This document shows, in pieces, positions 1 to 9,601 of a DNA stretch of 64,000 nt (its first letter is position 1; each line of letters starts with the position of its first letter). Both the position numbers and the translations under genes were made by a program. The notes under the pieces are model-generated. The model was not told the DNA's origin. It searched no databases and saw nothing but the letters and a program-made list of their open reading frames with translations. Source of the stretch: Blastocladiella emersonii ATCC 22665 (taxonomy: Eukaryota; Blastocladiomycota; Blastocladiomycetes; Blastocladiales; Blastocladiaceae). The stretch is from assembly GCA_025594325.1 (NCBI GenBank), contig JANHCV010000001.1, positions 2,914,001 through 2,978,000 of the forward strand. Direction: 5' to 3'.

Positions 1-1091
1 AGCTGCGCGCCATGTTCACGTACCTCAGCACGTCCGACTGGTCGGCCGTCATGTACGAGGACCTCGAGCCGCACGAGAAGCTGCTAGTCGCGCTACGGTA
101 CTTTGACGACGCGCAGCTGCTCGACTACACGGACACGGCGGCCGACGTGGCGGTGCGCGAGGGCGACCTGCAGGGGATCCTGTTCACGGGGCTCTCGCCC
201 GAGGGCGTCGAACTGTTCGTCCGCTACGTCGACAACACGGCCGACTTCCAGACCGCCGCCGTCGCGCTCTCGTTCGCGATCCCGCGCCGGTTCAAGGACC
301 CGCGCGTCCAGGTCTGGGTCGACGAGTACCGCGACTTCCTCGACCGCCAGCAGCTGTTCCACGTGCGCGCGCACTTCGACATTGCCGCGACGCGCGCCGC
401 CGGGCCCGAGAACGCAGACATCGCGCCGCAGATCCACGTCCGGTGCAACTTCTGCAACCAGAGCATCGCCCAGTCCGTGTTCCTCCCCGGGATCAAGGAC
501 CGCGACGGCCGACGCGTCACGCTCCAGGCTAGCGGCGGCGTCGGCCCGGGCGGCGGCGGTGGGGGACCCGGCGGGCCCGGCGGGTCCGCGGCGAACCCGC
601 GGCTCAAGGCCACCGCGTGCCCGAACTGCCGCAAGGCGCTCCCGCGATGCGCGCTGTGTCTGCTCAGCATGGGCACGCCGCTCGACTCGCGCCGCGGCGG
701 CGCTGGCGCTACCCTCGCTGCTCTCGTGGGCGCGGGCGGCAGCGTCGTCGGCGGGAACCTCGGCGCTGGCGCGAGCCCGCGGTTCGGCCACGGCCACGGC
801 GGGCACCACGCGCACCTGCACGGTGGTCACTTCAACCCGCTCAGCCCGTCACCCGTGCCCTCGCCCATGACGCCGTCGGGCGTGCTTGGCGGCAGCACAA
901 ACGCGGGAGCTGTGGCGGCGGCGGCACCCGCGGCGGGAGCAGGGCCGGGTGCAATCGCAGGGTTCGAGTCGTGGTTTACGTGGTGCCAGACGTGTCGCCA
1001 TGGTGGGCATGCGGGGCATATCATGCAGTGGTTCGCCAAGCACACGCGGTGTCCCGTCGCCGACTGCGACTGTCGCTGTTTGATGTTGTAG
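1..1091 (+). CDS. MIOS: MIOS / SEA4-like GATOR2 subunit, 3' part
   Basis: This is the C-terminal part of a MIOS (yeast Sea4) homologue, a scaffold of the GATOR2/SEACAT complex that regulates TORC1 at the vacuole or lysosome in response to amino acids. The reading frame is already open at the left edge (from base 3), so the WD40 half lies outside the window. A helical segment (around LRAMFTYLSTSDWSAVMYED) is followed by the diagnostic C-terminal zinc-binding module: CNFC, then CPNC and CALC, then CQTCRHGGH, and a terminal CPVADCDCRC. Two Gly/Ala/His-rich low-complexity inserts (about 40 and 80 residues) interrupt the zinc module, which is longer than in animals. The stop is at 1089-1091. Identification rests on the order and spacing of Cys/His pairs and the conserved ending; confidence is high. 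Nothing else is evident in the 216-bp gap to the convergent EME1 gene. Confidence 0.88.
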   Translation, partial: LRAMFTYLSTSDWSAVMYEDLEPHEKLLVALRYFDDAQLLDYTDTAADVAVREGDLQGILFTGLSPEGVELFVRYVDNTADFQTAAVALSFAIPRRFKDPRVQVWVDEYRDFLDRQQLFHVRAHFDIAATRAAGPENADIAPQIHVRCNFCNQSIAQSVFLPGIKDRDGRRVTLQASGGVGPGGGGGGPGGPGGSAANPRLKATACPNCRKALPRCALCLLSMGTPLDSRRGGAGATLAALVGAGGSVVGGNLGAGASPRFGHGHGGHHAHLHGGHFNPLSPSPVPSPMTPSGVLGGSTNAGAVAAAAPAAGAGPGAIAGFESWFTWCQTCRHGGHAGHIMQWFAKHTRCPVADCDCRCLML

Positions 1092-1307
1092 CGAGAAACA
1101 AGAGATACACGTTCATATCGCGATCGTTCCGTCTGCTCTCATCGGAGGTGAGCTTCACGGCCGCAACGGGGAGCTGAGCCACAACCCGCTGCGCCACTGC
1201 GCGAGGATGAACAACGCGACCGACCGCTTGGAGCAGAGCAGACTAGAGATTCGAAGAAAAGAGGGTACATATCAACTGACACGCATAAATAAAGCACACG
1301 ACGAGGC

Positions 1308-4042
1308 CTAGTTGATCCTCGCCTTCGGGTCCCTGGACATGAACGCGCGGTAAACCTTCTCCGAGCTGGCCCTGCCGACCTTGTCGATCCGCGTGAGCAG
1401 GAGCGGCGCGCCCGCGGGGTCGGCCTCGTACGCCGCGTAGAGCGACATGACCGTTGGGTACACGCCCACGATTTTCCCCGCCGTGGCCTCCGTGATGCCC
1501 TTGATCTCGGCGAGTCCGTTGCGGAAGCTCTCGGTCGGCGTCTTGCCCTTCTTGCTCGTCACGTCGACGCACACGGTCTCCTGGTCCGTCTCCGCGGGAG
1601 GCCGGATGCTACACGGCGACGACGAGTCAGTCTGCGTGGATCAAGCGCGAGAAAGGAGTGCAAAGCGTACTGGTACGGGCGGCGGCCAACCTCGCACGTG
1701 AACCGGGCGAGGTACTCGAGCGTCTCCTTGCGCGAGTGCGTGTGCAGAACCTTGATGCCGTACGCGAGGACCCAGTCGTTGATGAGGTCGGGCACGCGCT
1801 GCCAGCCGAGCGCGTCGGGGATCTCGGTCGCGCCGTGGTAGTGCGGGTTGGTGGGGTTGCTGTTGTTGATGGCCACCCGGTTCGACTTGTGCTCCTTGTG
1901 GCGACGCTCCTTGAGCCACGCGTCGAGGTTCTCGACGAGAACGATGCACTTGGCGGTGCGGCGGTACTCAGCGAGCATGTGCGGCACCGCACCGCGCGGG
2001 TTCTCGATGACGAGCTCGCCGAGGTCGTCGCCGTTGAACAGGAGCATCACGTTGGGCTCCACGGTCACGATCGGCTCGCGTGTCGGCTGCCAGTACTTGT
2101 GCGTCGGGTCGAAGACGCGCCACGTGGTGCGCTGCCACACGAGGCCGTACATGGGCACGCCGTCGTTGGTGATCGTGACCTTGGCGCCCGTCTCCCTGAT
2201 GGTGGCAGTGACTTCATCGAACGGGACGAGCCGGCTAGCGAGGCTCGAGTGCAAGAAGGCCGTCAGCTCGCTCGCGCCCTCCTTGGTGCTGACCTCCTTG
2301 TTGGCCTGCGTGAACAGCTACAGCGAGGGGAGGAGCAGTCAGTGAAGGAGTGCCGGGTCGATGCGCACCGCGAGCACGTACCTTGCGCGTCTCCGAGTCA
2401 ATCTGCTTCTTCTGCTTCTTCCGCTCGCTCTCGAGCGCCTTGGCCTCCTCGCGCTCCTTGCGCTTACGCTCGGTTTCGGCAGCCTATACATGAGCGAGCA
2501 ACCGTTAGTGCTGGAGGCGTGTTGGGATGTTCAAAGTCAGCGAACCTTGCGCTCCTTCTGCAACTCAGGCTGCGGCTGCGGAGCGAGAGCCGCGGGTTGG
2601 CGCTGCGACTGCGGGGCAAGAGCCGCCGTTTGCCGTTGCGCCTGCGGCGCGAGGGCAGGAGGTTGGCGTTGCGGAGGCGGCGGAGCGAGCGCGGCGGGCT
2701 GCCGCTGCTGCTGGGGCTGGAGCTGAGGCGGCGCGGCCAACTTCTTGGGCTGCTTCGCCGGCGAAGGTGCACGCATCGGCGGCGGAACCGGCTTGTGCGC
2801 GGGTAGCGACGGCGAGGGCGCTATGGAGGGCGGCTTCGCAGTCATCGCCTGCTGCAACTGCGCCTGCGACTGGAACTGCGAGGCCGAGCCCGACAGCCGC
2901 TTGGACGTCGGGCGCGGCGGTGCGGGCGACGCATACGGCTGCTGCTGCTGCTGTGGCGCGAGCTGCGACTGCGCCGCGCGGAGCGCGGGCGGCGTGTGCT
3001 GCGACAGGGTCGGCTGCGACGTCTGCGACGGCTGCGGCGTAGGTTCTTGGCGGATAGCGGCGCCGCCCGTGATGAGCGGCGAGGCCATGGGCATCGGCGG
3101 CGGCGGGCCCGACGCGTAGGCCATCGGCATCGGCTGCTGGTACGGCAGCTGGTACGGGTACTGCGCCGCCGGTTGCTGCTGGCCGGGGTAGGGCCAGCCG
3201 GGCGCGGGGGCGGGCATGGCGCCCGGGTGCGCGGGCTGCTGCGGGTAGTAGTAGTACCCGGCCTGCGGCGGCGGCGGCGCGGGACCGGCCGGGTACGCTG
3301 CGTAGCCCGGCGTCATGCCGGGAGGCGGCGGCGGCGGCTGGTGCGCGTAGTACTGCGGGTGCCCGTACGGGTACTGGGCCTGCGGCGGCGGCGGACCATA
3401 CCACGCGCCGGCCTGCGGGTGCGGCGGATACGCCATCCCCGCGGGAGATGCGGTGGAGTGATGCGTCAAGGGCAGCACGGGAGGCGTTTGGCTCGGAAAC
3501 GATTGCTGCTGCTGCTGCTGCTCATCGACCTCCATGGCCTCCTCGACATCATCGTCGTCGTCGTCGCTGATCACGATGGCCGCGTCGTTGGACTGCGACT
3601 GCGAGTTGAGCAGGCTGATCCGTTTCGGCTGCGGCGGCGGCGGCGGCGACACGGACGACGACGCGAGGTTCATCCGGTGAGGCTCGGCCGGGCGCGGCGG
3701 CAGCGGGGCACGCGGCGGCGACGGGGGCCGCGGCTCGGGTGGCGGGCTCGGCGTGCACAGATCAACGGACTCGACGTTGGCGGGCGCCGGGACGAGAGCA
3801 GGAACTGAGGGCGCACGGGGCGCGCGGGGCGCGGGCGTCGGAACCAGCGGTGGCGAGTCGGGAATAGTGAGCGAGATGGGCCCGTGCGGAGGCTGCTGCT
3901 GCATCGCGGGGCGCGGGACGGGCGCGGCGCGAGCGCCCGTGACGCTGACGACCTGGATGTCATCGTCATCACTCGAAGCGCCGCCACCCAAGTCGGCGTA
4001 GGCGTCCTGCGAGTCCTCGATGTAGAAGACTTGGTTGGACAT
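1308..4042 (-). CDS. EME1: EME1/Mms4-like subunit of the MUS81 structure-specific endonuclease
   Basis: Four exons (4042-2546, 2483-2382, 2317-1671, 1608-1308) give 848 aa in a continuous frame. EME1 is the non-catalytic partner of MUS81, which cuts branched DNA at stalled forks and recombination intermediates in the nucleus. Residues 1-500 are disordered and Pro/Gln-rich. Exon 2 is a Lys/Glu-rich helix (ERKRKEREEAK). The ERCC4-like fold follows, with VMLLFNGDDLGELV where catalytic paralogues carry GDxxERKxxxD, so the active site is absent, as expected for EME1. LARFTCEVGRRPY matches the conserved EME1 motif. The last 90 residues form a tandem helix-hairpin-helix (IKGITEATAGKIVGVYP). Possible SUMO-interacting motifs occur in the N-terminus (IVISDDDDDD; DIQVVSV). 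The start chosen is the ATG followed by SNQVFYIEDSQD; a longer in-frame extension upstream looks non-coding. It is divergent from APEX2. Confidence 0.82.
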
Positions 4043-4194
4043 TGCGTCAAGTCTGGAGGGCCGTTGGGGCCAGTTACATGAGCTTCGTCGTGGCAGGCAG
4101 GAGCGGAAGCAGGAGGTGAGGCTGAGTCGGCACTCGACTTGAGCGACCGACCTGCAGGACCGCGCCGCGCCTCCGCCACGGCGACCGGCACACC
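4043..4194. promoter_or_regulatory. Divergent promoter between EME1 and APEX2
   Basis: Only 152 bp separate the two start codons, so both repair genes must be transcribed from one compact bidirectional region. I see no clear TATA box. Confidence 0.55.
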
Positions 4195-5773
4195 ATGAAG
4201 CTCCGCATCGCAACGTGGAACGTCAACGGTACCCGCCGCAACTCATGGATCTGATGAATGTGCGGCGCTGACTCGCGCTCGGGCAGGCCTTCGCCGCGTT
4301 GGCGGGCTGACGCGTGGTCATGTCTTTCCGTCGAGTCACTCCTCGGACACCACGCCCGTGTCGATCCCGTCGCTCATGGCGGACCTCGGCTGCGACGTGT
4401 TGTGCGTGCAGGAGACCAAGCTTGCGCACGGCGCGCCGCTGGACGCCGCGCTCGCCGTGTTTCCGCGCCACGACGCCTACTTTGCGCGGTGCCGGCGCGC
4501 CCCAACCGCCGTGGCCGCGCGCATGGGCTACTCGGGCGTTGCCACCTTTGCCGACGCGCGGCTGCCCGTCTCGGCGGCGCAGGACGGCCTCATCGCCGTC
4601 GAAGGACCCGACACACGCCCGCTCGTGGCCGTCGACCCGGCGCTCGTCCCGGTCCCGGCCGTGGACGGCGAGGGTCGTACCGTGGTCATCGACCTCGGCG
4701 CGTTTGTCCTGATCAACACTTACTGCCCGTGTGCTTCAATCGATGACGCGACCGCGGGCGAGGACACGGGCGGGCCGGCGCGGTGGGCGGCCAAGTCGGC
4801 GTACCACGTAGTGCTGCTCGCGGCCGTGCACCATCTCGTTGTCGTGGCCGGCCGCGAGGTCGTGCTCGTCGGCGACCTCAACATTGCGCACCGCCCGCTC
4901 GACCACTACGAGGCCGGCACCGTCCCGCCCGCCGAGTTTGCCGCGCACCCGTTCCGCTGCTGGCTCGACGACTTGCTCGCGCTTGGCCTCACCGACGCCT
5001 TCCGCGACGCGCATCCGGACGCCGTCGGCGCGTTTACGTGCTGGAACACGCGTCTCGACGCGCGCCGCGGCAACGCGGGCACGCGTATCGACTACATTCT
5101 CGTGTCGCGTGGGCTCTCGGGCCGCGTCACGGCGTGCGACGTGCGCCAGGATGTGTTCGGGTCGGACCACTGCCCCGTCGTCGTTGAGGTGGATCTCACC
5201 GGCGATCCGGATCTGGGCCTGTGGACCGAGCTCTCGCCGCGGCCCGTCAGCGAGGTCCCCGCGCTGTGCGCGAGACGCGCGCCCGAGTTTGCGGGCCGCG
5301 GCGGGCAGACTACGATCAAGGCGTGGTTCAAGCCCGTGGCCGCGGCCGCGGCGGCCAACGAGCGGCCATCGACGGACCGTGTCGCAGCGGCCGAGGAGAA
5401 GTTGAAGAAGCCGGTCCGTCCGTCCATGAAGCCGTCCGCATCACGACCACCGCCGCCAGCGATCCCGGCCAAGGAGCAGGCTTCGCTCACCGCGTTCCTC
5501 GCTGGTCCATCATCACCACCACCTCCTCCACCACCATCAACGCAGCCGCCGCCGGCCGCTGCTCCACGAAAAGCAGACGCCGAGGTCGCGCGCGCCGCGT
5601 GGTCGACGGTGTTCCGCGGGCCACCGCCGCCGCCCGTGTGCAGACATGGCGAGCCGAGCGTGTCGCGCGTCGTGACCAAGTCGGGCCCGACACACGGCCG
5701 CACGTTCTGGGTGTGCGCGCGGCCCGTCGGCGTCGGCGCCGAGTCGCAGTGTGACTTTTTCATGGTACCCTGA
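4195..5773 (+). CDS. APEX2: AP endonuclease 2 (APEX2/Apn2) with PIP box and GRF zinc finger
   Basis: Exon 1 (4195-4228) encodes MKLRIATWNVNG. A 58-nt intron (4229-4286; GTAC...CTGAC...CAG) restores NGLR, and exon 2 (4287-5773) carries the rest, about 506 aa. The enzyme is an Mg-dependent exonuclease III-type AP endonuclease and 3' exonuclease in nuclear base-excision and PCNA-coupled repair. Catalytic motifs are visible: WNVNG, LCVQETK, GYSGVATF, VGDLNIAHRPLDH, and GSDHCPV near the end of the nuclease domain (about residue 310). After it come a PCNA-interacting box QTTIKAWF, a Pro/Ala-rich linker and a terminal GRF zinc finger (CRHGEPS...GRTFWVCARP...QCDFFMVP). This nuclease-PIP-GRF order distinguishes APEX2 from APEX1. 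A decayed second copy of the tail lies at 7185-7790. Confidence 0.92.
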
Positions 5774-5917
5774 TCCCGCCGGTTGGGCATGACCAGATCA
5801 CTGACGATTTTGTTGATGTAGTGGGACAAGTCGAGGCCGAAAAAGAAGTGAAGGGATATCGGGACATTTATATACGCCTGCTCTCGAACGGGCAGAGTCG
5901 AGTAGTCGTCGACCGTC

Positions 5918-6773
<856 letters not shown>

Positions 6774-7184
6774 TCCGTCCCGATCAACACCGCCATCATT
6801 CTGTATTCCTCCCTCCCCGACTCGCACTCACTATACCTATCGCTGTTCTGCTCAACTGATTGAATAATCGTCGCGAATGCCGCTTCTCGTTCCAAGCACT
6901 TTGATCTCCAAGCAGAGCACACGTCGAATATTCGGCGCAAAAAAGGTGGAGCGGGGCTCGAAGCAAAAGCTAAGCGCTCCGACGCAACGCAGGCGGCGGG
7001 ACCTTGCGGGGGTCCGGGGTCCTACGTGTTCTAGCTCACTCGACTCAGTGCGGGGCTGTTTTCAGGCGCGCGCCATCGCCTAAGTGGGGCACGGCGGCAC
7101 TCCCGCTGCAGCCGCGCGAGACACCTGCACGTGAAGTTCAAGCGCACGTGACATCGCGACGCGTCCATCAACGCGTCCTGCTCG
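6774..7184. other. Gene-free stretch between two pseudogene segments
   Basis: It has lower GC than its surroundings just after the ABC fragment (probable former 3' UTR). I see no gene, RNA or repeat in it. Confidence 0.5.
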
Positions 7185-7790
7185 CTGCTTGACGTATTCG
7201 GCCTTGAAAGTGTCATCACGATAACGGGAATGGTTGGCGCGCTGAGTGCGAAGCGCCCGCCTGAGTTTGCGAGTCGCGGCAAGCAGGCCACGATAAAGGC
7301 CCGGCGGCCGTAGTGGCCACGGCGGTCAACAAGCGGCCATTGACGGACGGACCGCATTGCGGCGGCCGAGGAGAACTTGAAAAAGACGGCTCGCGCGTCC
7401 TTGAAGTCGCTTGCTTCGCGACCACCACTATCGATCCCGGCCAAGAGGCAATCGTCGCTCACAGCGCTCCTCGCCCGCCCATTGCCGTCAACGGCTTCTT
7501 CTCCACCAGAGCAGCATCCGACGCCCACCAACACCGAAGCTGGATGATGAGGCGGCACGCGCCGAGTGGTCGACCGTGTTCCGCGGACCGCCGCCACCGT
7601 TTTGTGCCGACACGGTGAGCCAAGCGCGTCGCGCGTCGTGACCAAGTTGGCGCCGCGGGTGCACGCAATGGGTGTGTGCGCGGCCGTTAGCGTTGGTGCC
7701 GATGCGCAGTGCGACTTCTTCACCGCCTGTTTACCCCGTCCGCTGAAAACGGCCAGATCACCGACACTCACACTTCAATGATGTAGGGGG
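7185..7790 (+). pseudogene. Degenerate duplicate of the APEX2 C-terminal half (PIP region and GRF finger)
   Basis: This stretch aligns by eye with 5245-5870 over its whole length. It keeps PEFASRGKQATIKA (APEX2: PEFAGRGGQTTIKA), the linker, VDRVPRTA (matching VSTVFRGPPPP in another frame) and the finger remnant RHGEPSASRVVTKL...VGADAQCDFF. Frameshifts and stops separate these pieces: a TAG follows the PIP-like segment, and the aromatic residues of the PIP box are lost (KARR instead of KAWF). The similarity continues past the APEX2 stop into the 3' flank (both end near a TATATACG), so this is a DNA-level duplication and not a processed copy. No nuclease domain is present. It lies tail to tail with ARG1. 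Confidence 0.8.
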
Positions 7791-7870
7791 GCAGGAAGAG
7801 GCAGACGAGTGAGGGGGATAACTGTGCATGTATATACGACTACTTCCAACCTACCGACCAGCTCGACCGG

Positions 7871-9166
7871 CTACGACTGCTTGCCCTGCTGCGCGGCCTT
7901 CTGCTGCGCCGACCACAAGCGGATGCGCATCGACAGGATCTTGATGAAGCCCTCCGAGTCCTGCGGGTTGAAGCTCCAGGCGCCGGCGCCGGCGTCCGAC
8001 AGCGACGAGTCCATGGACGCGAGCTCGGCGTTGTACAGGCACGTCTTGGGGTGGAGCGCCTTGCGGCCGAGGATCGTGACGCAGCCCTGGCGGAGGTTGA
8101 GGCGGACGCGGCCCGAGATGTTGCCCTGGGTGCTGGCGATGGCGTCGAGCATGACCTTGGTCTCGGGCGCGAAGTGGAAGCCGTTGTACCACTTCTCGGC
8201 CAGCTTGAAGGACAGCTCGTCGCGCAGCTTGCGCACCTCGCGGTCCATGGTCAGGCCCTCGAGGTCCTTGTGCGCCTTGACGAGAATCGTGCCGCCAGGC
8301 GTCTCGTAGCAGCCGCGCGATTTCAGTCCGATGAAGCGGTTCTCGACGATATCGATGCGGCCGATCCCGTTGCGGCGGCCGAGCGTGTTGAGGTACAGGA
8401 ACAGGGCGAGCGGGTCCGAGCCTTCGGCGGCCGCGGCCGCGGGGACCGAGGTGCCGTCCGACAGGTTCTCGACGCGCACGGGCACGCCGGCGACGAAATC
8501 GATGGCGATCTTCTCGCCGGCCGCGGGCGCATCCTCGGGGTTGACGGTGAGCTGCCAGTCGTGGAACGACACGTCGGGGTCCTCGAGCACGCCGGCCTCG
8601 TACGAGATGTGGTAGAGGTTCTCGTCGGTGGAGAAGGGCTTGGCCTTGGTCTGGGTGACGGGGATGCCCTTGAGGGCGGCGTAGTCGAGCAGGGCCTGGC
8701 GGCCGGCGAAGCGGTTGAAGAACTCGGGGATGCGCCACGGCGTGATCACCTTGATGGACGGCTGCAGCGCGTAGTAGCCGAGCTCGAAGCGGACCTGGTC
8801 GTTGCCCTTGCCCGTGCACCCGTGCGACACGTAGTCGCACTTCTCCTGCTTGGCCACCTCGATCTGCGCCTCGCAGATGACGGGGCGCGCCAACGATGTG
8901 CCGAGCAGGTAGTCGTTCTCGTACGACGCGTTGGCCTGGACCGCCGGGAACACGACGTCGGTCACAAACTTCTTGCGCACGTCCTTGATGTGCACCGCCT
9001 TGGCGCCGACCTTGAGCGCCTTGGCGCGCGCCGCCTCGAAGTCCTCCTCTTGGCCGACGTCGGCCATGAACGCGACCACCTCGTAGCCCTCGTCGATGAG
9101 CCACGCGAGAATGCAGCTGGTGTCGAGGCCGCCCGAGTAGGCGAGGCAGACGCGACCCTTGGACAT
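7871..9166 (-). CDS. ARG1: Argininosuccinate synthase
   Basis: This intronless 431-aa gene encodes the enzyme that joins citrulline and aspartate with ATP to form argininosuccinate, the penultimate step of arginine synthesis, in the cytosol. The N-terminal PP-loop is intact (VCLAYSGGLDTSCILAWL), as are the citrulline/aspartate-binding segments GCTGKGNDQVRFE and ITPWRIPEFF, and the family motifs ARPVICEAQ, KPFSTDENLYH and RGCYETPGGT. Its length is close to other fungal enzymes (about 415-430 aa). A TATA box lies about 120 bp upstream of the ATG. The next gene upstream on the same strand encodes a bZIP factor with a Gcn4-like basic region, a plausible direct regulator. Confidence 0.97.
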   Translation of the reverse strand: MSKGRVCLAYSGGLDTSCILAWLIDEGYEVVAFMADVGQEEDFEAARAKALKVGAKAVHIKDVRKKFVTDVVFPAVQANASYENDYLLGTSLARPVICEAQIEVAKQEKCDYVSHGCTGKGNDQVRFELGYYALQPSIKVITPWRIPEFFNRFAGRQALLDYAALKGIPVTQTKAKPFSTDENLYHISYEAGVLEDPDVSFHDWQLTVNPEDAPAAGEKIAIDFVAGVPVRVENLSDGTSVPAAAAAEGSDPLALFLYLNTLGRRNGIGRIDIVENRFIGLKSRGCYETPGGTILVKAHKDLEGLTMDREVRKLRDELSFKLAEKWYNGFHFAPETKVMLDAIASTQGNISGRVRLNLRQGCVTILGRKALHPKTCLYNAELASMDSSLSDAGAGAWSFNPQDSEGFIKILSMRIRLWSAQQKAAQQGKQS

Positions 9167-9601
9167 GGTGGTGGTCGTGGTGGTAGTGGTTGTTGATGCG
9201 TAGTGGAGGTCGCGTAGCGAGGCGACTGGTGGAATGGATCCGTGGTACCGAGAGCGAGTGAGGGAGGACGGGGCAGCGGCCGCTCTTTATAGTCGGCGGG
9301 CGTGGGAGTGCGGGTGCCCTTCCGCGACGGCAGCAGTGACGCGCGGCCGCTGCGTTCCTAGCGCGACACGCGAGCCGGCGCCCCCCGATGCCCCGACAAG
9401 GCGAGATAACCGGGATCTCGCAGCGGAAAACGTGACCGGACTCACAGATTTCCGATATCGCCCGCGGCAAGCCTCGCGCCCGCTTGATCTGCAGCCAATG
9501 GATGCGCTCGCTCGAATCACCGACGCGGCGCTCACGGCGATCTCGGCCAATCACGCGAAGAGATCAGACACGTCCATTGAATGATATAATTATACACTGC
9601 A
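9167..9601 (-). promoter_or_regulatory. ARG1 promoter with TATA box and near-consensus Gcn4 site
   Basis: Read on the minus strand, a CTATAAAG box lies at 9292-9285, about 120 bp before the ARG1 ATG. GGACTCA (9438-9444, plus strand) differs from the Gcn4/AP-1 core TGACTCA only at its first base. CCAAT pentamers occur at 9495-9499 and 9547-9551 on the plus strand. An AT-rich stretch at about 9580-9600 is probably the 3' end of the upstream bZIP transcript. The site assignments are motif matches only. Confidence 0.5.

Noticed and set aside
8051-9196. 381-codon plus-strand frame opposite ARG1
   Set aside because: A high-GC shadow of a highly conserved gene; composition is Asp/Val/Arg/Ala with no family match.
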